Part shown: positions 1 to 12,190 of the stretch, in pieces | How positions within the stretch are numbered: the first letter of the stretch is position 1 | Layout of the letters: each line of letters opens with the position of its first letter | Source of the DNA: Casuarina equisetifolia | Lineage: Eukaryota > Streptophyta > Magnoliopsida > Fagales > Casuarinaceae | DNA length: 64,000 nt | Assembly (NCBI GenBank): GCA_028551475.1 | Contig: CM052362.1 | Span: 1,496,166 to 1,560,165, forward strand | Direction: 5' to 3' | Position numbers and translations under genes: made by a program | The notes under the pieces: model-generated | Databases searched by the model: none | Told to the model about the DNA's origin: nothing | The model's input: the letters and a program-made list of their open reading frames with translations, nothing else

Positions 1-206
1 TGAAGTTGTGCTACTAGTGGCGTATGTTAAAAGGTTTTTATCTATGTGAAATGTTAGCGAATACTCTTGAAATTACATTTGCTAGTAATTTGGAGGAACT
101 ATTTCAACATCTTTAATTTAATCCGTTTGCTTGTATCTGTAAAAATAAAAAGTACCAAAAAATAAGACATTTTTAAAGAAAGCCTAAAATACAGCGGGCT
201 GAATAT

Positions 207-460
207 AATTATTGGGCTCAGAAGTGCTACCCAACAGCTCCTGCTACTGAGCCTCTGCTGAAAAGCTTAGCCCGAATTGAAGTTCAAGCGTGAAAGTGTT
301 ACCCAAGCGGAGCCCATCCTGAATCCGGTGGCTCGATCCCTCTATTGGGTGGGCTACCTTGAAGCAAAGTGGGTATCTTCCCGCCATGGACAGCAGAATC
401 TGATGCGGTTCTTGTTTCAGTACCACGGTCCGGATCTAATATTCAAAACGTGGATAAGTA
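207..460. repeat. Gene-like fragment, first copy; related to 9745-9834
   Basis: The first 85 bases or so (207-291) are clearly related by eye to 9745-9834: both run from 'attattgggct' through 'gtgctacccaaca' or its variant to 'gaattgaagttcaa'. The base composition (GC-richer than the flanks) suggests former coding DNA. No frame is open across both copies and I do not recognise the protein. After 'gaagttcaa' the copies diverge completely, so each was broken at the same point. The short open frames across it are not supported as genes. Confidence 0.4.
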
Positions 461-966
461 ACAAAGGAGAGCAAAGTTTTAGAAGACAAAATAGAAAAGA
501 GGCAATGAATAGAATAATTTGCACACAATAGAGGTGCCATTTGATCAAATTGGTTAAACCAAAGAGAAAAGATTGAATTTCTGTAGTGAAAAAAAAAAAG
601 GTATTGCAATAGTCTCGAGAGTGTTGGATGATTATGTTTAGGGTTCATCCAATCTTGGTATAGGAGTGAAGTTTTCTGATTGCTGAGAAGCTTGCATAAC
701 TTATTTCAAATTCCCTATTTGCCGCTACGATGGCTGCGTGAGGTTTGATTCGGCATGCAATTCTGATTAAAGGTTTATCCTTTTCAAAGGCGGGAGAGAA
801 GCATTGTAGAGCTGGAATCTAAACGTTAATTGTCAAGGATTTGGCTGCATGTAGATATGGATTCTTTATGCTGCTGTTGAAACGTTTAACCCATCATTTG
901 AGGACAAACCAATTCCCATTAGTGGCATGTCTATGTATTAGAGTTTGAAGTTCATTCCAAAATTTT

Positions 967-1284
967 AAAGTATTAAATGAGAAAATCTCATTACTTATAA
1001 GCTCTAGAATCTATTCTTATACTTCCAATTTGAGATAACATTCACCTTTAATATTCTCTCTCACATGTATGCTAATACAAGTATTATACATGAATTAAAA
1101 CCCAACTTCAAGGTATGAGAGATTAGAAAGTAAAGGCTCATTTTTAACTTTGATATCATATTAAAGTATAATGATCCATTTTAAAATTTTAAGATATTAA
1201 GTAAGAAAATTTTATCACTTATAAGCTCAATTGTTCATTCTCATACTTCTAATATAGGATAATACCCATCTTTAACATTATGAC
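967..1284. repeat. Diverged local duplication (about 90 bp, two copies)
   Basis: Positions 967-1054 and 1189-1284 share the order 'agtattaaatgagaaaa', 'cacttataagctc', 'cttatacttccaat' and 'cacctttaatatt' with substitutions. The same kind of text (shrinking 'acttataagct' plus 'catacttctaat') is common around degraded plant LTR or MITE relics. No terminal repeats or target duplication could be defined. Confidence 0.4.
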
Positions 1285-1954
1285 ATCCACAACCACTTTT
1301 TAGGTTTGGGAAGCATAATGAAATCTTTAAGTCCTAATAATGTACTAAAAGCCTTGTGGGAAAAGAACTATCTAAGCCTATAAAACATAAAATAAGTTTT
1401 ATTTGATTGGTATGAGATTTCTTTAATTAAGCTTTCTCCTATAACCCAACCGTAGTTTTACTAATGAATTGCAACCCATTTTTGAGATTTTGGGTCACAC
1501 TAAGGAACTAGTACTCATACTCTAATAAAAGCTTAAGTTTACCTCTTTCCGAAAAGGCCTTGCAAAAAGATAAATCTTTTAAGGTTTTTGATGGGTGTGA
1601 GACTTGTTTGGTCCACCACTATGTATACTTACTTTGTCATTTGGGACATTTTATGTCCAGAGGTCGACTTGCAAGTCACCTTTTTAAAGTTTTGATTGCA
1701 TTTATCTTCTCACCCTTCTTGAGACACAAAGTTATAGAGATACTTTCCCTTCGTTTTTCTTATTCTTCCCTTTCGAACTTTCCGGCCACCTTCTCCGGCA
1801 AACACGATTCTTTATCTTTCTCTGTCTAGATTATTTAACGAGTTGATACCAATGCGTTATTCTAATGAAAGAATGCCTAAACCCAATGATACACGTGGAC
1901 TTCTTTTCATCAATGCTCTTTTTGTCAATGATGGACACTGGTGCATGCTGGGGG

Positions 1955-2397
1955 CTTGTATGATTGATTCCTCCATTTTACCATCCAAAAACGCTTCAGG
2001 ATTAGCTTACTTTATAGATTTCACTCGAAGTTACAATAGGATATGGTCTCCTTACTAGATTTATTAGATTTCGTGCCTTGAACTTTGATTTTTATGAAGT
2101 GGTTAGCATGTGTTCTCCCGCCCGGATCTTCATGTAATCAAATACTTGAGCAAAGTTTCTAAGAAAGTCCTCATTCTTTATCTTTCTTCGTGACCAATGG
2201 ATCAGAGTTCTCATGCTTGCCTCTTCGATTTCCACTTCCGCCTTTCTCAAACAATTGCTGGAGGGTTTGTCCTTTTTGGAAAGCAGAAGTTGCTGCGAGT
2301 GGGAAGTTCCCTAGTATTGCATCGACACCCATGCCCTGCTTTAGGCTTAACAATCCTAGTAGAGCCAAATTGGGACCAATGAGTAAAGTATTAATCT
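1955..2397. repeat. Tandem duplicated block, copy 1
   Basis: This block matches 2821-3248 along its whole length. Shared landmarks in order are 'ccattttaccatc', 'caataggata', 'ggtctccttacta', 'gaagtggttag', 'tctaagaaagtcctc', 'cttctttatctttcttcg', 'caaacaatt', 'tcgacacccatg' and 'aagtaaagtattaat'. A third, more diverged partial copy lies at about 4496-4654. It contains small open frames that are not conserved between copies, so I treat it as non-coding or as dead coding DNA. Confidence 0.65.
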
Positions 2398-2820
2398 TAT
2401 GTGTGAGGATAATCTTGAATTCTTTATGTACAAGTTTAAAGTTCTGATTTATTTTTTTATTTATTAAAGTTCCTCCAATGTCGCTTATGAAAAATAAAAC
2501 TTTGAAAACCTTGGATGTATTGTATCATTTGGTGAGCTAGGCGAACTAAGAGAGCTATGCAGGAAGACAAATTATCTAATGATTCATTCTTTAATATATA
2601 TAGGCTCCAAAAATAGTTGTTAAGGAACCAAACCTGTGCAACCTAATAATAATGACAAATTTGAGAATCCTATTGTTATTGTGTTATGTTTTCTTATTAG
2701 GTAAAAAGGGAGGGGATTGATGTCTCAAACCCAACTATTTAGGCTGGAATTTTTTGTATCTCTACTTGAACTCTTGGACCCCAGCCCTTTAGGTTGGGAT
2801 CCGTATTTTATCATTTTATG

Positions 2821-3248
2821 CTTGTATGATTTATTCCACCATTTTACCATCTAAAAACGCTTTAGGCTTAGCTTGTCTTTATAGTTTCCATTCAAAGTAA
2901 CAATAGGATAGGGTCTCCTTACTAATTTATAGGATTTTGTCCCAAGAGCTTCGATTCTTTTGAAGTGGTTAGGGTGTGTTCTCTCACTCGAATCTTCACG
3001 TGGTCAAATACTAGAGCAAATTTTCTAAGAAAGTCCTCCTTCTTTATCTTTCTTCGCTATCAGTGGATCAAATATCACATGCTAGCCTCTTCCATCTTTC
3101 TCAAACAATTACTAGAGGGGTTGTCCTTTTGGGAAGCCGAAGTTGGTGAGAGTTGGAAGTTTCGTCTTATTGTATCGACACCCATGACCTACTTCCGGCT
3201 TAAATCTTAGTGAAGTCAAAATTAGGACCAATAAGTAAAGTATTAATT
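2821..3248. repeat. Tandem duplicated block, copy 2
   Basis: Second copy of the block at 1955-2397, about 870 bp downstream in the same orientation. Indels differ between copies and break any common reading frame. The partial third copy at 4496-4654 keeps only the right-hand half, from 'gaccaattggtctaagttctcgtg' variants to 'cgcctaggcttaacaa'. Confidence 0.65.
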
Positions 3249-3560
3249 TTACATATAAGTATAATATTTAATTTTATATACAAAAGTTTAATTTTTTATT
3301 ATTAATTTTTCTATGTGCATGACACCTAGGTTTTGGTTAGGTTAACCTATATGTCATAAAACATGTTATTGTTGTGATGTAAGGTTCCTTAGTTGTGAGG
3401 AATTAGTGTCCAGTGTGTATCATTATATAAGAAGTGTAAAAAGTAGTTTCTTTCTTTCTTCAATGGAGTACTGGTTCTTTTAATCTTATTGATTAAGAGA
3501 ATGGTGAATAAAGACTTAAAATAAGTTGAACCATTTTTGAAACAATTTTTTGTATGGATT

Positions 3561-3563
<3 letters not shown>

Positions 3564-3599
<36 letters not shown>
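3564..3599. repeat. CT microsatellite
   Basis: An uninterrupted dinucleotide CT run of about 17 units, ending in 'ccctc'. It lies in AT-rich intergenic DNA and is a candidate polymorphic marker. Confidence 0.9.
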
Positions 3600-3600
<1 letters not shown>

Positions 3601-5480
3601 TTTCTTTTTACTCTAAATTTTATTTAATTTTCTACACTATTTATCCTATTTGTGCATATGCTAATATGCAATATGAGTCACAAGTAAATTAAGTTTATTT
3701 GAAACATATACTACAAAGAAAATTGAATAGAAATCTCTCAATTGAATTCAACCTCCCTTCTTAGTTTGTCATAACCTCTACATTTCTAACATAATAGAAT
3801 CAATAATATAAACTAAAGTTTAGTTATAGATGTTAAACCTATGCAATTCCTTAAAATTGTGGTAACTTAGTTGGTGCTTGGGAAGCTATTTGAAATTATT
3901 GCCAAGAAAGAGGTTTGAGCTATTAGGCATTAAATCAAAATTAGGGATAAGTGTAAAATTATAAATTTCTGGTTAAATTTTTTTTCCCTAAGTTGCTTAT
4001 ATATAAGATTTCTAGAAACCTTTCTAGGAATTATGTTACTTTGGTTAGACATCATAATCACTAAAGAGAAAGTACCACCAAATAGAATAAATTTTTTGAA
4101 AGCATCAAAACTAGAATAAATTACTCTTCCATTGATTTAAGAATTTGTTTACTGCAAATCATGTAAAATTCTTAGCATGTTTGTATCTGCTATATATTTA
4201 TTTATCGTTAAGTCTACATAATCTCCCAACATAAGCTGTACTTGATCTACGGTTTAAACAAGAGTTGCAAGCATATAATGTTTACTTGCACAGGCGCAGG
4301 CATTTTTCACCTAATGCAGGTGTATGTTTTGAATTCAGGAGGACCATGCTTTGAGAGAATTCTATGTTATTCAACAGTCATCAGAGTTTACCAAAGACTT
4401 TCCAACAGTTTATCCAGCCTTTTCTTCAGACAATATCTTATGTTTTGGTTTCAGATTCGAAGTTTCAACTAGGGGAAGAGGTTAGCCTCGTTCTTTCTTG
4501 TTGACCAATTGGTCTAAGTTCTCGTGCTTGTCCGTTCTTCTTCAACTTCCAGTCTTAAACAATTGTTGGAGAGGCTTTCTTTCTGGATCCAGAACTTCTG
4601 GCAATTCGCAAGTTTCCAAGTCTTGCATTTACGCCTAGGCTTAACAACCCCTTTGTCTTTTTCCACTGTTTTGTTTTATGCCCCCGGCAGGCAGTAGTGG
4701 ATTCAAATTAAAGTAAGACCTTAGGAGCAAACTATTAAGTTTATATATAGAAGTATATCATAATCTTGTCCAACCCAATAATACCGACAATTTGATAGTC
4801 CCATGGTTACTATACTTGCTAATTAGTTTGTTATGGCCTCATAGGGACCTAGTTGTACATAGTATTTAAATAAAATAATCCATAATTAACAAACATGCTT
4901 AAACCTTTTGATGTAATGGCTATGGATTGTAATGTAGTCTTTCACAAATTTTTAATCCACATTCACCCAGCTATTTTTTCATGTCTGTTACTTCTACATG
5001 TACATATTTGCTGTAGGGTCCTTCCTTCTCCCCGATGGCCCTTCCAATTTGAAGGAGAGGTGATAGGCATAAGAGGTTTATTATGAAGCCTGTTGCTTTG
5101 TTGCTTATCAACTACTAGCCTGTTGTTGATTGGCTCTAATACCTTTGATCACTGAGAAATGAGAAATTATCTTATATTTGGTGTCATTGACCAAACGCAG
5201 TCTCTGCGGGACATGTTATAGACTTAAGTCTTAATGACCTTTTTGTGCTTCCTACATCCTGCGAAATGTTGTACTAAATGTTTCCGGGGGATAATGAAAG
5301 GTTTTAGACTCCTATAAGATAATGTTGAAACATCCGGTTCCCCACATGAACGTGTCATCTTCTGCCTGGTAGTGGAGACAAGTTCGGCACACTAACCAGC
5401 ACTACATAAGCCCTTACCTACCCCGCATTCTCGTATCCCTTTCTATTGCGTCGTTCTTGCTTACAGCAGTGCGATCAATC
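3600..5480. other. Intergenic region and upstream region of the beta-glucanase
   Basis: No supported gene. The part from about 4680 to 5480 should hold the promoter and 5' UTR of the downstream beta-glucanase. The last 140 bases are relatively GC-rich and pyrimidine-rich ('ccttacctaccccgcattc'). I could not fix a TATA box or transcription start. Confidence 0.35.
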
Positions 5481-8400
5481 ATGGCCAGTCTTCTCCGGTG
5501 TTCATCATTCCTCTTTCTCCCCCTCCTTATGTCGGCTTTTCACCTTGCAGGTTCGTTGTCACTGAATTTAGATTTTCTTAAGAGTTCTGATGTCTGATAT
5601 GCCAAGGTTAAATATTTAAATGTAAAATTATTTCTCTAATTTATAAGTTAACTTCTAGGTTAAAAGTGAATCAGTTTAAATTGATTTTCTTTAACTCTTA
5701 TTTGATATATTGAATGAGTGAGTAATATTTTTATATATGATTAACTTTAAATTTAAGGTATGTTTGATATATCAAAGAATATAAATAATTAAAATTTAAT
5801 ATTTTGTAATCCATGTTATGAGTTAATTTTAAGTTAAACATTGAGCTTTGTAATTCGGTATTTGTTTAACAGTCTGATGATTTCTACTTCATGCAAGCTA
5901 CGTATTGGAAACCGAGTTGAATCGAATTGTTTCATACGATCTAATCCTTTTCTGTTTGTGTTGCAGAAACTCAATCTTGCATCGGCGTCAACTACGACTC
6001 AGATGCCGACAACCTTCCACCACCAGCAGCAACGGCGGGCCTCCTCAAGTCCACGATCATTGGAAAAGTCCGGCTCCGCAATGCTGATTGTGCTATCATC
6101 GAGGCCCTCGCCGGGACCGGCATCGAAATCATCGTCGGCATCGCCAACAGCGACATTCCGGACCTGGCCTGCGACCCCAACGCGGCGACCCAGTGGGTGA
6201 ACTCCAACGTACTACCCTACTACCCCTCCAGCAACATCACCCTCATCACCGTTGGCGACGAGGTCACGACCTCGTCGGACCAAGGCTTAATCTCTCAGCT
6301 CCTTCCAGCCATGCGCAATATCCAAGCTGCCGTCAAATCGGCGCCTTTCGCATGCAACATCCGGGTGTCCACTGTCCACTCCATGGCCGTGTTGAGTCAG
6401 TCCTGCCCGTCGTCTTCCGGGTTGTTCAACCCGGAACTCCACGACATGCTCCAAGACTTGTTGGAATTCCAGAAGGAGAATGGTTCGCCCTTTGCCATCA
6501 AGACCTACCCTTTCCTCGAGTACCAGAAGGATCCCACGCCTGAAACGCTCGCGTTTTGCTCATTCCAACCCAACTCGGGGCGTGTCGACTCGGGAACCGG
6601 GATCACATACACAAACATGTTCGATGCGCAGGTGAATCTAATGGGTATCCCATATCCTATGTTCCAAAAATACTAAACAAATACTATATTAACGTGATTA
6701 ATATGATAATGTGCAGGTAGATGCTGTAGGTTCTGCCCTGAATGCAATGTGTTTCAAGGAAATTGAGATTATGGTTGCCGAGACAGGGTGGCCCTACTGT
6801 GGCGACAGCAATGAAGTCGGAACCACTATTGAGAATGCAAGGGCCTACAATGGGAATTTGCTCGAGCACCTTAAATCAATGGCTGGAACACCCCTAATGC
6901 CTGGAAAATCATTTGATACATTTATCTTTGAGCTGTATGATGAGGATCTAAAAGGTGGCTCAGGGTCCCAACGTGCATTTGGGCTTTTCAAGCCTGACCT
7001 TTCCATGATTTATGATATTGGTCTTTTGAAGGCTGCTACCCAGGTGAGGCATATGATATCAAGTTTCATGTCGTGAATTTACTTGAATAGTACAATAAAT
7101 ACACACATAATTAAATATTTAAAGTGTAAGAAAATTTAATATTATTTGATATAAATTGTTCCTTATGTCTGTATATAAAATATGTCCTCTCAATTCAAGA
7201 ACTAACTTTTAGATTAAGTTTTCAGTTTTCTAATATGGAATCAAACCTAAGTTAATTCACTTTAACTTTGGTTTAAATTTGAGTTTTTGAAATATTATTG
7301 GAGAGATTATTCTATCATATTGGACTTTGAGCCCAATGTATGCTTAATGTATATAGGAGTGTTAAAAATGAAAGTTTTATATAAAAAAGATAAAATCCTT
7401 AATATTTTAATATAAAAAATATCTCCAACTCACAATTTAACTTTTAGGTTAAATTTTAAGTTTTCTAATGAAACCGTTAGTAAACTTTCTCCTTTTTTTA
7501 TGACTTTCACTTTTTAATTACTATAACAACTCACCGTAAAACATAACACATAAAAAGTATGACTTTACGATATTGAAAATTCGTGAACTATGTATGACTT
7601 GTTTAATCGTTACTTTAAAGACAATTGGGACTTCGTTGGAAAGTCCTGAATGAAACAAATAAACTATTACCTCTTGTGGAAAGGATATTATTCATTACTG
7701 AAAGACTGTTAGGACTTCGTCGGAAAGTTCTTGAAAAGGCAAATACATTATTGCCTCTGGTGGGCAGGATAAAGGTTCCCTGCAACGTTAGCAGCTAGTG
7801 GCATTCATGTTATATGCACTTAGCCGATCTTAGCTCGTAGCTTGAATACATGCGAAAATAACCTTTGCGTATGGATGCTCGTATTCCAACAGTATTCGGG
7901 TCATAACATTGCTTTCGTTTTCGTTTGTCATTGTCAGACTCCAACTAATCCGACTCCCGTAAGCCCGTGCCCTGGCGATGCTCCATGTTATCGGACTCCA
8001 ACTAATCCGACTCCCGTAGGCCCGTGCCCCGGCAATGCTCCATGTCATCAGACTCCAATTTATCCTATTGTAGAAAATCGATGCATTCCCAAGGCTGGCT
8101 TTGCCTGTGATTGCGATACGACTGATCCATTCGCCGCCTGCTCTGAGCTAAATAGTGTGTCATCTCAGCCTGATCCAACACCCCTGAGTTATATTCTGGT
8201 GGGTATGCATGATCTTTTATAAAATGATTGGTGGACTGACTAAGAAGTTTGTTTCCTACTTTAAAAGTTGGTTCAAAGAGTGAATAGACAATTCTATATA
8301 TAGCTAAAAACTCTAACTCACAGATTAATAATGTGAATTTGGACAACCATCCTGATAATAATACTTGCGAAAGAATGAGATTCCTTTTCCATTTATGCAC

Positions 8401-8564
8401 CTTGAAACCTATCACTTATCTTCTTCTTCCTAACCCATACACCTATCACTCATCTATTTATCATTTGCTACTCTTTTGGACTTTTCTTTATTTTTCTTAA
8501 TTTCTTCCTTCTCTCTTTGATTGTAGATTACAATGCTTGCATTTATCCTGGTGGAAATGCCTGA
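5481..8564 (+). CDS. Glucan endo-1,3-beta-glucosidase, GH17 family, with degenerate X8 tail
   Basis: Secreted beta-1,3-glucanase of the plant At4g34480-like (E13B 7) class, which hydrolyses callose-type glucan in the cell wall or apoplast. I join five exons: 5481-5550, 5967-6631, 6717-7043, 7938-8202 and 8527-8564. All junctions are GT/AG, phases agree, and 454 residues result. Residues 1-23 are a hydrophobic signal peptide; GH17 spans about 28-345. Both catalytic glutamates look present: E122 in ITVGDEV (usually GNEV) and E267 in VAETGWPY. Exon 4 has a repeated 19-residue Pro/Cys unit (TPTNPTPVSPCPGDAPCYR), then RCIPKAG, a remnant of the X8 (CBM43) start WCVPKAG. The rest of X8 is not recognisable, but the last exon gives YNACIYPGGNA, a typical family C-terminus. 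Exon 4-5 limits are the weakest part of the model. The gene may be active without glucan-binding X8, or be decaying. A partial duplicate of its 3' end follows at 9827. Confidence 0.85.
7938..8051 (+). repeat. 57-bp tandem coding repeat in the beta-glucanase exon 4
   Basis: Two adjacent 57-base units (7938-7994 and 7995-8051) encode TPTNPTPVSPCPGDAPCYR and TPTNPTPVGPCPGNAPCHQ. A third partial unit starts TPIYPIV. Unit 1 is also kept in the downstream duplicate at about 10785-10826. The units replace the usual Ser/Pro-rich linker before X8 and add four cysteines. Confidence 0.85.
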
Positions 8565-9409
8565 AAGGTGATGGAGTCCTTTAGATGTCAAAGGAAGAGA
8601 GTAACTCTTAAGTCATGTTGCTACCAAAAATCTGAAGCATATGCTTTTCCTTCTTGTTTCGTTAATTGTGATGAATAATTAGATCCCTAGTTTAGTTTTA
8701 TGCATATTGGTGTAGCCCTCTCTCTTTCTTAGTTAGTCCAATAAAGTGATGTTACTAAGGATGTTATCTCACATCAAAAGTGTTGATATATAATCCTAGC
8801 CTTATTAATGGCAAGAGTTTATCACCTATAACCTATAAGTTTTAGAATAGGTCTAAACTTTAACGTGGTATTAGAACATCCTCACATATATTTTTAAATC
8901 TCAATTATCATCCATATTACACTATCACTGTTTGCTTGATGGGGTGTGTTGAGGATATTATTTCACATTAGAAGTGTTGGTATATAATTTTAGCCTTACT
9001 AATAATAGAGGCATACCTCTTATGGCCTATGGGTTTTGGGATGGACTTGCCTACTTTAATAGATGTTATGTTGTGCTACACTTATATTTCAGGAATGTTC
9101 ATAAATTTACATTCCATATTCTCAACTCTTGACTCTTTCTTCCTCTCTACATCTTCCTTTTTAGTTGCCCTTTGAAGTATGGTTTTTTTGGAGCTCCGTT
9201 GACTACACTCTCATGATCCATTCAATAACTATATTTGAGCTTGTTCTTACGAACGTTCAATTTTCTGTGGGGTAAATCGTCTGTAAATTTATCAAAACAA
9301 TGAAGTCCTTTTCAATTCGTTTATGACAAACACGGTTTTAACATAGCATTAGAGCATATTTGAATCCCGTATTTTCTATAATCAGAAAGTCGCCATTTAC
9401 AACTTGAGA
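8565..9409. repeat. 3' flank of beta-glucanase with degraded LTR/TRIM-like modules
   Basis: Two related modules, about 8755-8885 and 8945-9065, each run from 'gttgaggatattatttcaca' variants through 'gtgttgatatataat' and 'cctatgggttttgggat' to 'ctttaa', the first followed by 'tggtattagaaca'. That end resembles the initiator-tRNA-Met primer binding site (TGGTATCAGAGC) next to a plant LTR. No internal domain or target duplication is seen, so they are probably solo or degraded LTRs of a short element. The same modules recur at 11030-11140 and 11213-11280. Confidence 0.4.
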
Positions 9410-9834
9410 ACAGATGGAGGTCTCTGTTTCCTTCTTTGAATGGCGAGTTCTTTCCCTTCTTGTCATTTCAAAGATACCCAACTTCACTCCGGTAATCTTT
9501 TAGCACAAACCATCCTAACTGTCAAGTGTGGGAACATTACTAAACTTGCCTGTCATTATCCAGCTCTTGGACAAAGCTACTCAGTCGTTATGTCTGCCCA
9601 TTTGAGACATGGACTTGGATACTTCATGAAAATTCACAGGCGGTAGCCAATACTGCTAATGTCACCGTCGCAATGAGTGATCCTCGCGTCGGAAGGCCAA
9701 CATTGTAGTATTCATGGTGTCTCTAAACTGCTACAGACTGATTCTAATTATTGGGCTTGGAGTGTTACCCAACAAACTGCCGCTGGTCTCGGTTCTGCCC
9801 AAAACCTTAAGCCGGAATTGAAGTTCAAATATGA
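9410..9834 (+). pseudogene. Unrecognised gene fragment, frameshifted
   Basis: GC-richer stretch that looks like decayed coding DNA: reasonable peptides appear in alternating frames. In order they include GNLLAQTILTVKCGNITKLA, then in another frame WTWILHENSQAVANTANVTV followed by AMSDPRVGRP, then in a third NYWAWSVTQQTAAGL and GSAQNLKPELKFKY. At least two frameshifts would be needed to join them, and I do not recognise the family. The last part is related to 207-291. It is joined directly to the duplicated beta-glucanase tail at about 9827, so the fragment and the duplicate share a rearrangement breakpoint. Confidence 0.4.
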
Positions 9835-11514
9835 TTTATGATGTTAGTCTTTTGAAGGCTGCTCCACAGGTGAGGCATATGATATCAAATTTCATGTCAT
9901 GAATTTACTTGAATTGCACAATAAATACACACATAATGAAGTATTACAAATGTAAGAATATTTTATATTATTTGATATAAAATTTTCCTTATGTCCACAT
10001 ATAAAATATGCCCAATCAATTCTAAAACTAGCTTTTAAATTAAGCTTTGAATTTTTTAATATAAGGTCAAACCTAAGTTAATATACTTTATTCTTTGTTT
10101 ACCTTTGAGCTTTTGAAATATTTTTGGAGAATTTATTCTACCATATTTAACCTTGAGCCCAAAGTATGTTTAATATACATGAGAATGTTGAAAATGAAAG
10201 TCTTACATAAAAAAGATAGAATCCTTAATGTTTTAATATAAAAAATATCCCCAACTCATGATTTAACTTTTAGATTAAATATTAAGTTTTCTAATGAAAT
10301 CATTAGTAAAATTTCTTCTTATTTTATGGCCTTGACTATTTAATTACTATTACAACTCATCATAAAACATAAATAGAAAAAGTATGACTTTACGATATAT
10401 ACAATTCAGGAACTATGTATGACTCTTTTAATCATTACCTGAAAGATAATTGGGACTTCGTTGGAAAGTCTTGAATGAAGCAGATAAACAATCCTCTTGT
10501 GGAAATGATATTATTTGTTATTGAAAGACTGTGAGGACTTCGTCGTAAAGTTCTTGAATGAAGCAAATACATTATGCCTCCAATGGACAGGATAAAGGTT
10601 CCTCGCCCCGTTAGCAGCTAGTGGCATTCATGTTATATGCACTTAGCGCATCTTAGCTCGTAGCCTGAATAATGGATTAACAGTGTAAAGAATACAAGCG
10701 AAAATAACCTTTGTATATGGACGCTTGTATTCCAACAATATTCGGGTCATAACATTGCTTTCTTTTTCGTTTGTCATTATCAGACTCCAACTAATCCGAC
10801 TCCCGAAGGCCGGTGCCCTGGCGATGCCTCAAAGGTGATGGAGTCCTTTAGATGTCAAAGGAAGAGAGTAAATTTTAAGCCACGTGGCTACCAAAAGTCA
10901 GAAGTATATGCCTTGTTGTTTAGTTAACTCTCGTGGATTATTAGATCCCTAGTTTAGTTTTATTCATATTGGTGGAGTCCTCTCTCTTTCTTAGCTTGTC
11001 CAATAAAGTGATAATGTTGAGGATGTTATCTCATATCAAAAGTGTTGATATATAACCCTAGTCTAATTAATGACAAGAGTTTGTCACTTATAACTTATAA
11101 ATTTTAGGAAAGGTTTCATTATTTTAATATGGTATCAAAATCATAACTTGCTTCTTGATGTGGATTTTTTGCACCATCATCCATATTATGTTATCACTAT
11201 CGGCTTGAATGGAGTGTGTTGAGAATATTATTCTACATTAAAAGTATTAATATATAATTTTAGCATTACGCGCAAGTCCTACCTCAGTGGTGTTCTCTAA
11301 GCCAAATCTTGACTGATAGTCTCACCAGTCATGGATTCTAGAATAGACTTCCCTATTTTAATAGATGTTATGTTGGAGTGAGTGAGATGTGCTATACTTA
11401 TATTTCAGGAATGTTCATAATTTTACATTTCATATTCTCAACTCTTGACTTTCTTTTTTTTACACCTTCCTTTTTAGTTGCCATTAGAAGTATGAGTTTT
11501 TTGGAACTTCGTTG
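9827..11514 (+). pseudogene. Truncated duplicate of the beta-glucanase 3' end
   Basis: Follows 7004-9226 closely: end of exon 3 (MIYD, LLKAA, then the splice donor), the whole third intron, the start of exon 4 (TPTNPTP), then a jump of about 580 bases that removes most of exon 4 and intron 4. The flanks of the missing part share 'atgc'. Downstream flank (8560-8880 and 8935-9226) follows at 10827-11140 and 11206-11514. The catalytic exons are absent and the exon 3 remnant has changed ('gctccacag' for 'gctacccag'), so it cannot make an enzyme. The duplicate is cut by the assembly gap. Confidence 0.8.
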
Positions 11515-12014
11515 NNNNNNNNNNNNNNNNNNNNNNNNNNNNNNNNNNNNNNNNNNNNNNNNNNNNNNNNNNNNNNNNNNNNNNNNNNNNNNNNNNNNNN
11601 NNNNNNNNNNNNNNNNNNNNNNNNNNNNNNNNNNNNNNNNNNNNNNNNNNNNNNNNNNNNNNNNNNNNNNNNNNNNNNNNNNNNNNNNNNNNNNNNNNNN
11701 NNNNNNNNNNNNNNNNNNNNNNNNNNNNNNNNNNNNNNNNNNNNNNNNNNNNNNNNNNNNNNNNNNNNNNNNNNNNNNNNNNNNNNNNNNNNNNNNNNNN
11801 NNNNNNNNNNNNNNNNNNNNNNNNNNNNNNNNNNNNNNNNNNNNNNNNNNNNNNNNNNNNNNNNNNNNNNNNNNNNNNNNNNNNNNNNNNNNNNNNNNNN
11901 NNNNNNNNNNNNNNNNNNNNNNNNNNNNNNNNNNNNNNNNNNNNNNNNNNNNNNNNNNNNNNNNNNNNNNNNNNNNNNNNNNNNNNNNNNNNNNNNNNNN
12001 NNNNNNNNNNNNNN
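11515..12014. other. Assembly gap of 500 N
   Basis: Exactly 500 unknown bases, which is a placeholder length, so the real distance is unknown. The gap separates the plus-strand glucanase duplicate from the minus-strand mTERF gene and probably contains the 3' exons of the latter. Confidence 0.98.
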
Positions 12015-12190
12015 AGACAGCAGAAACAACAATGACCAATTGGCCATTTCATACAGGTATTACTCGTGCAAGTCAGGAAAGGTCTCTAATCTTATAACTA
12101 CTTTTTGCCAAATAGAAATGCCACACAATGATTTTTATATATTTTTGAGAGGAAAAAGGGTGGGGAGGTGAACAAGTGAAAGGAACAAAC

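Noticed and set aside
11378-12171. Long open frames across the N run
   Set aside because: They exist only because unknown bases contain no stops; they carry no sequence information.
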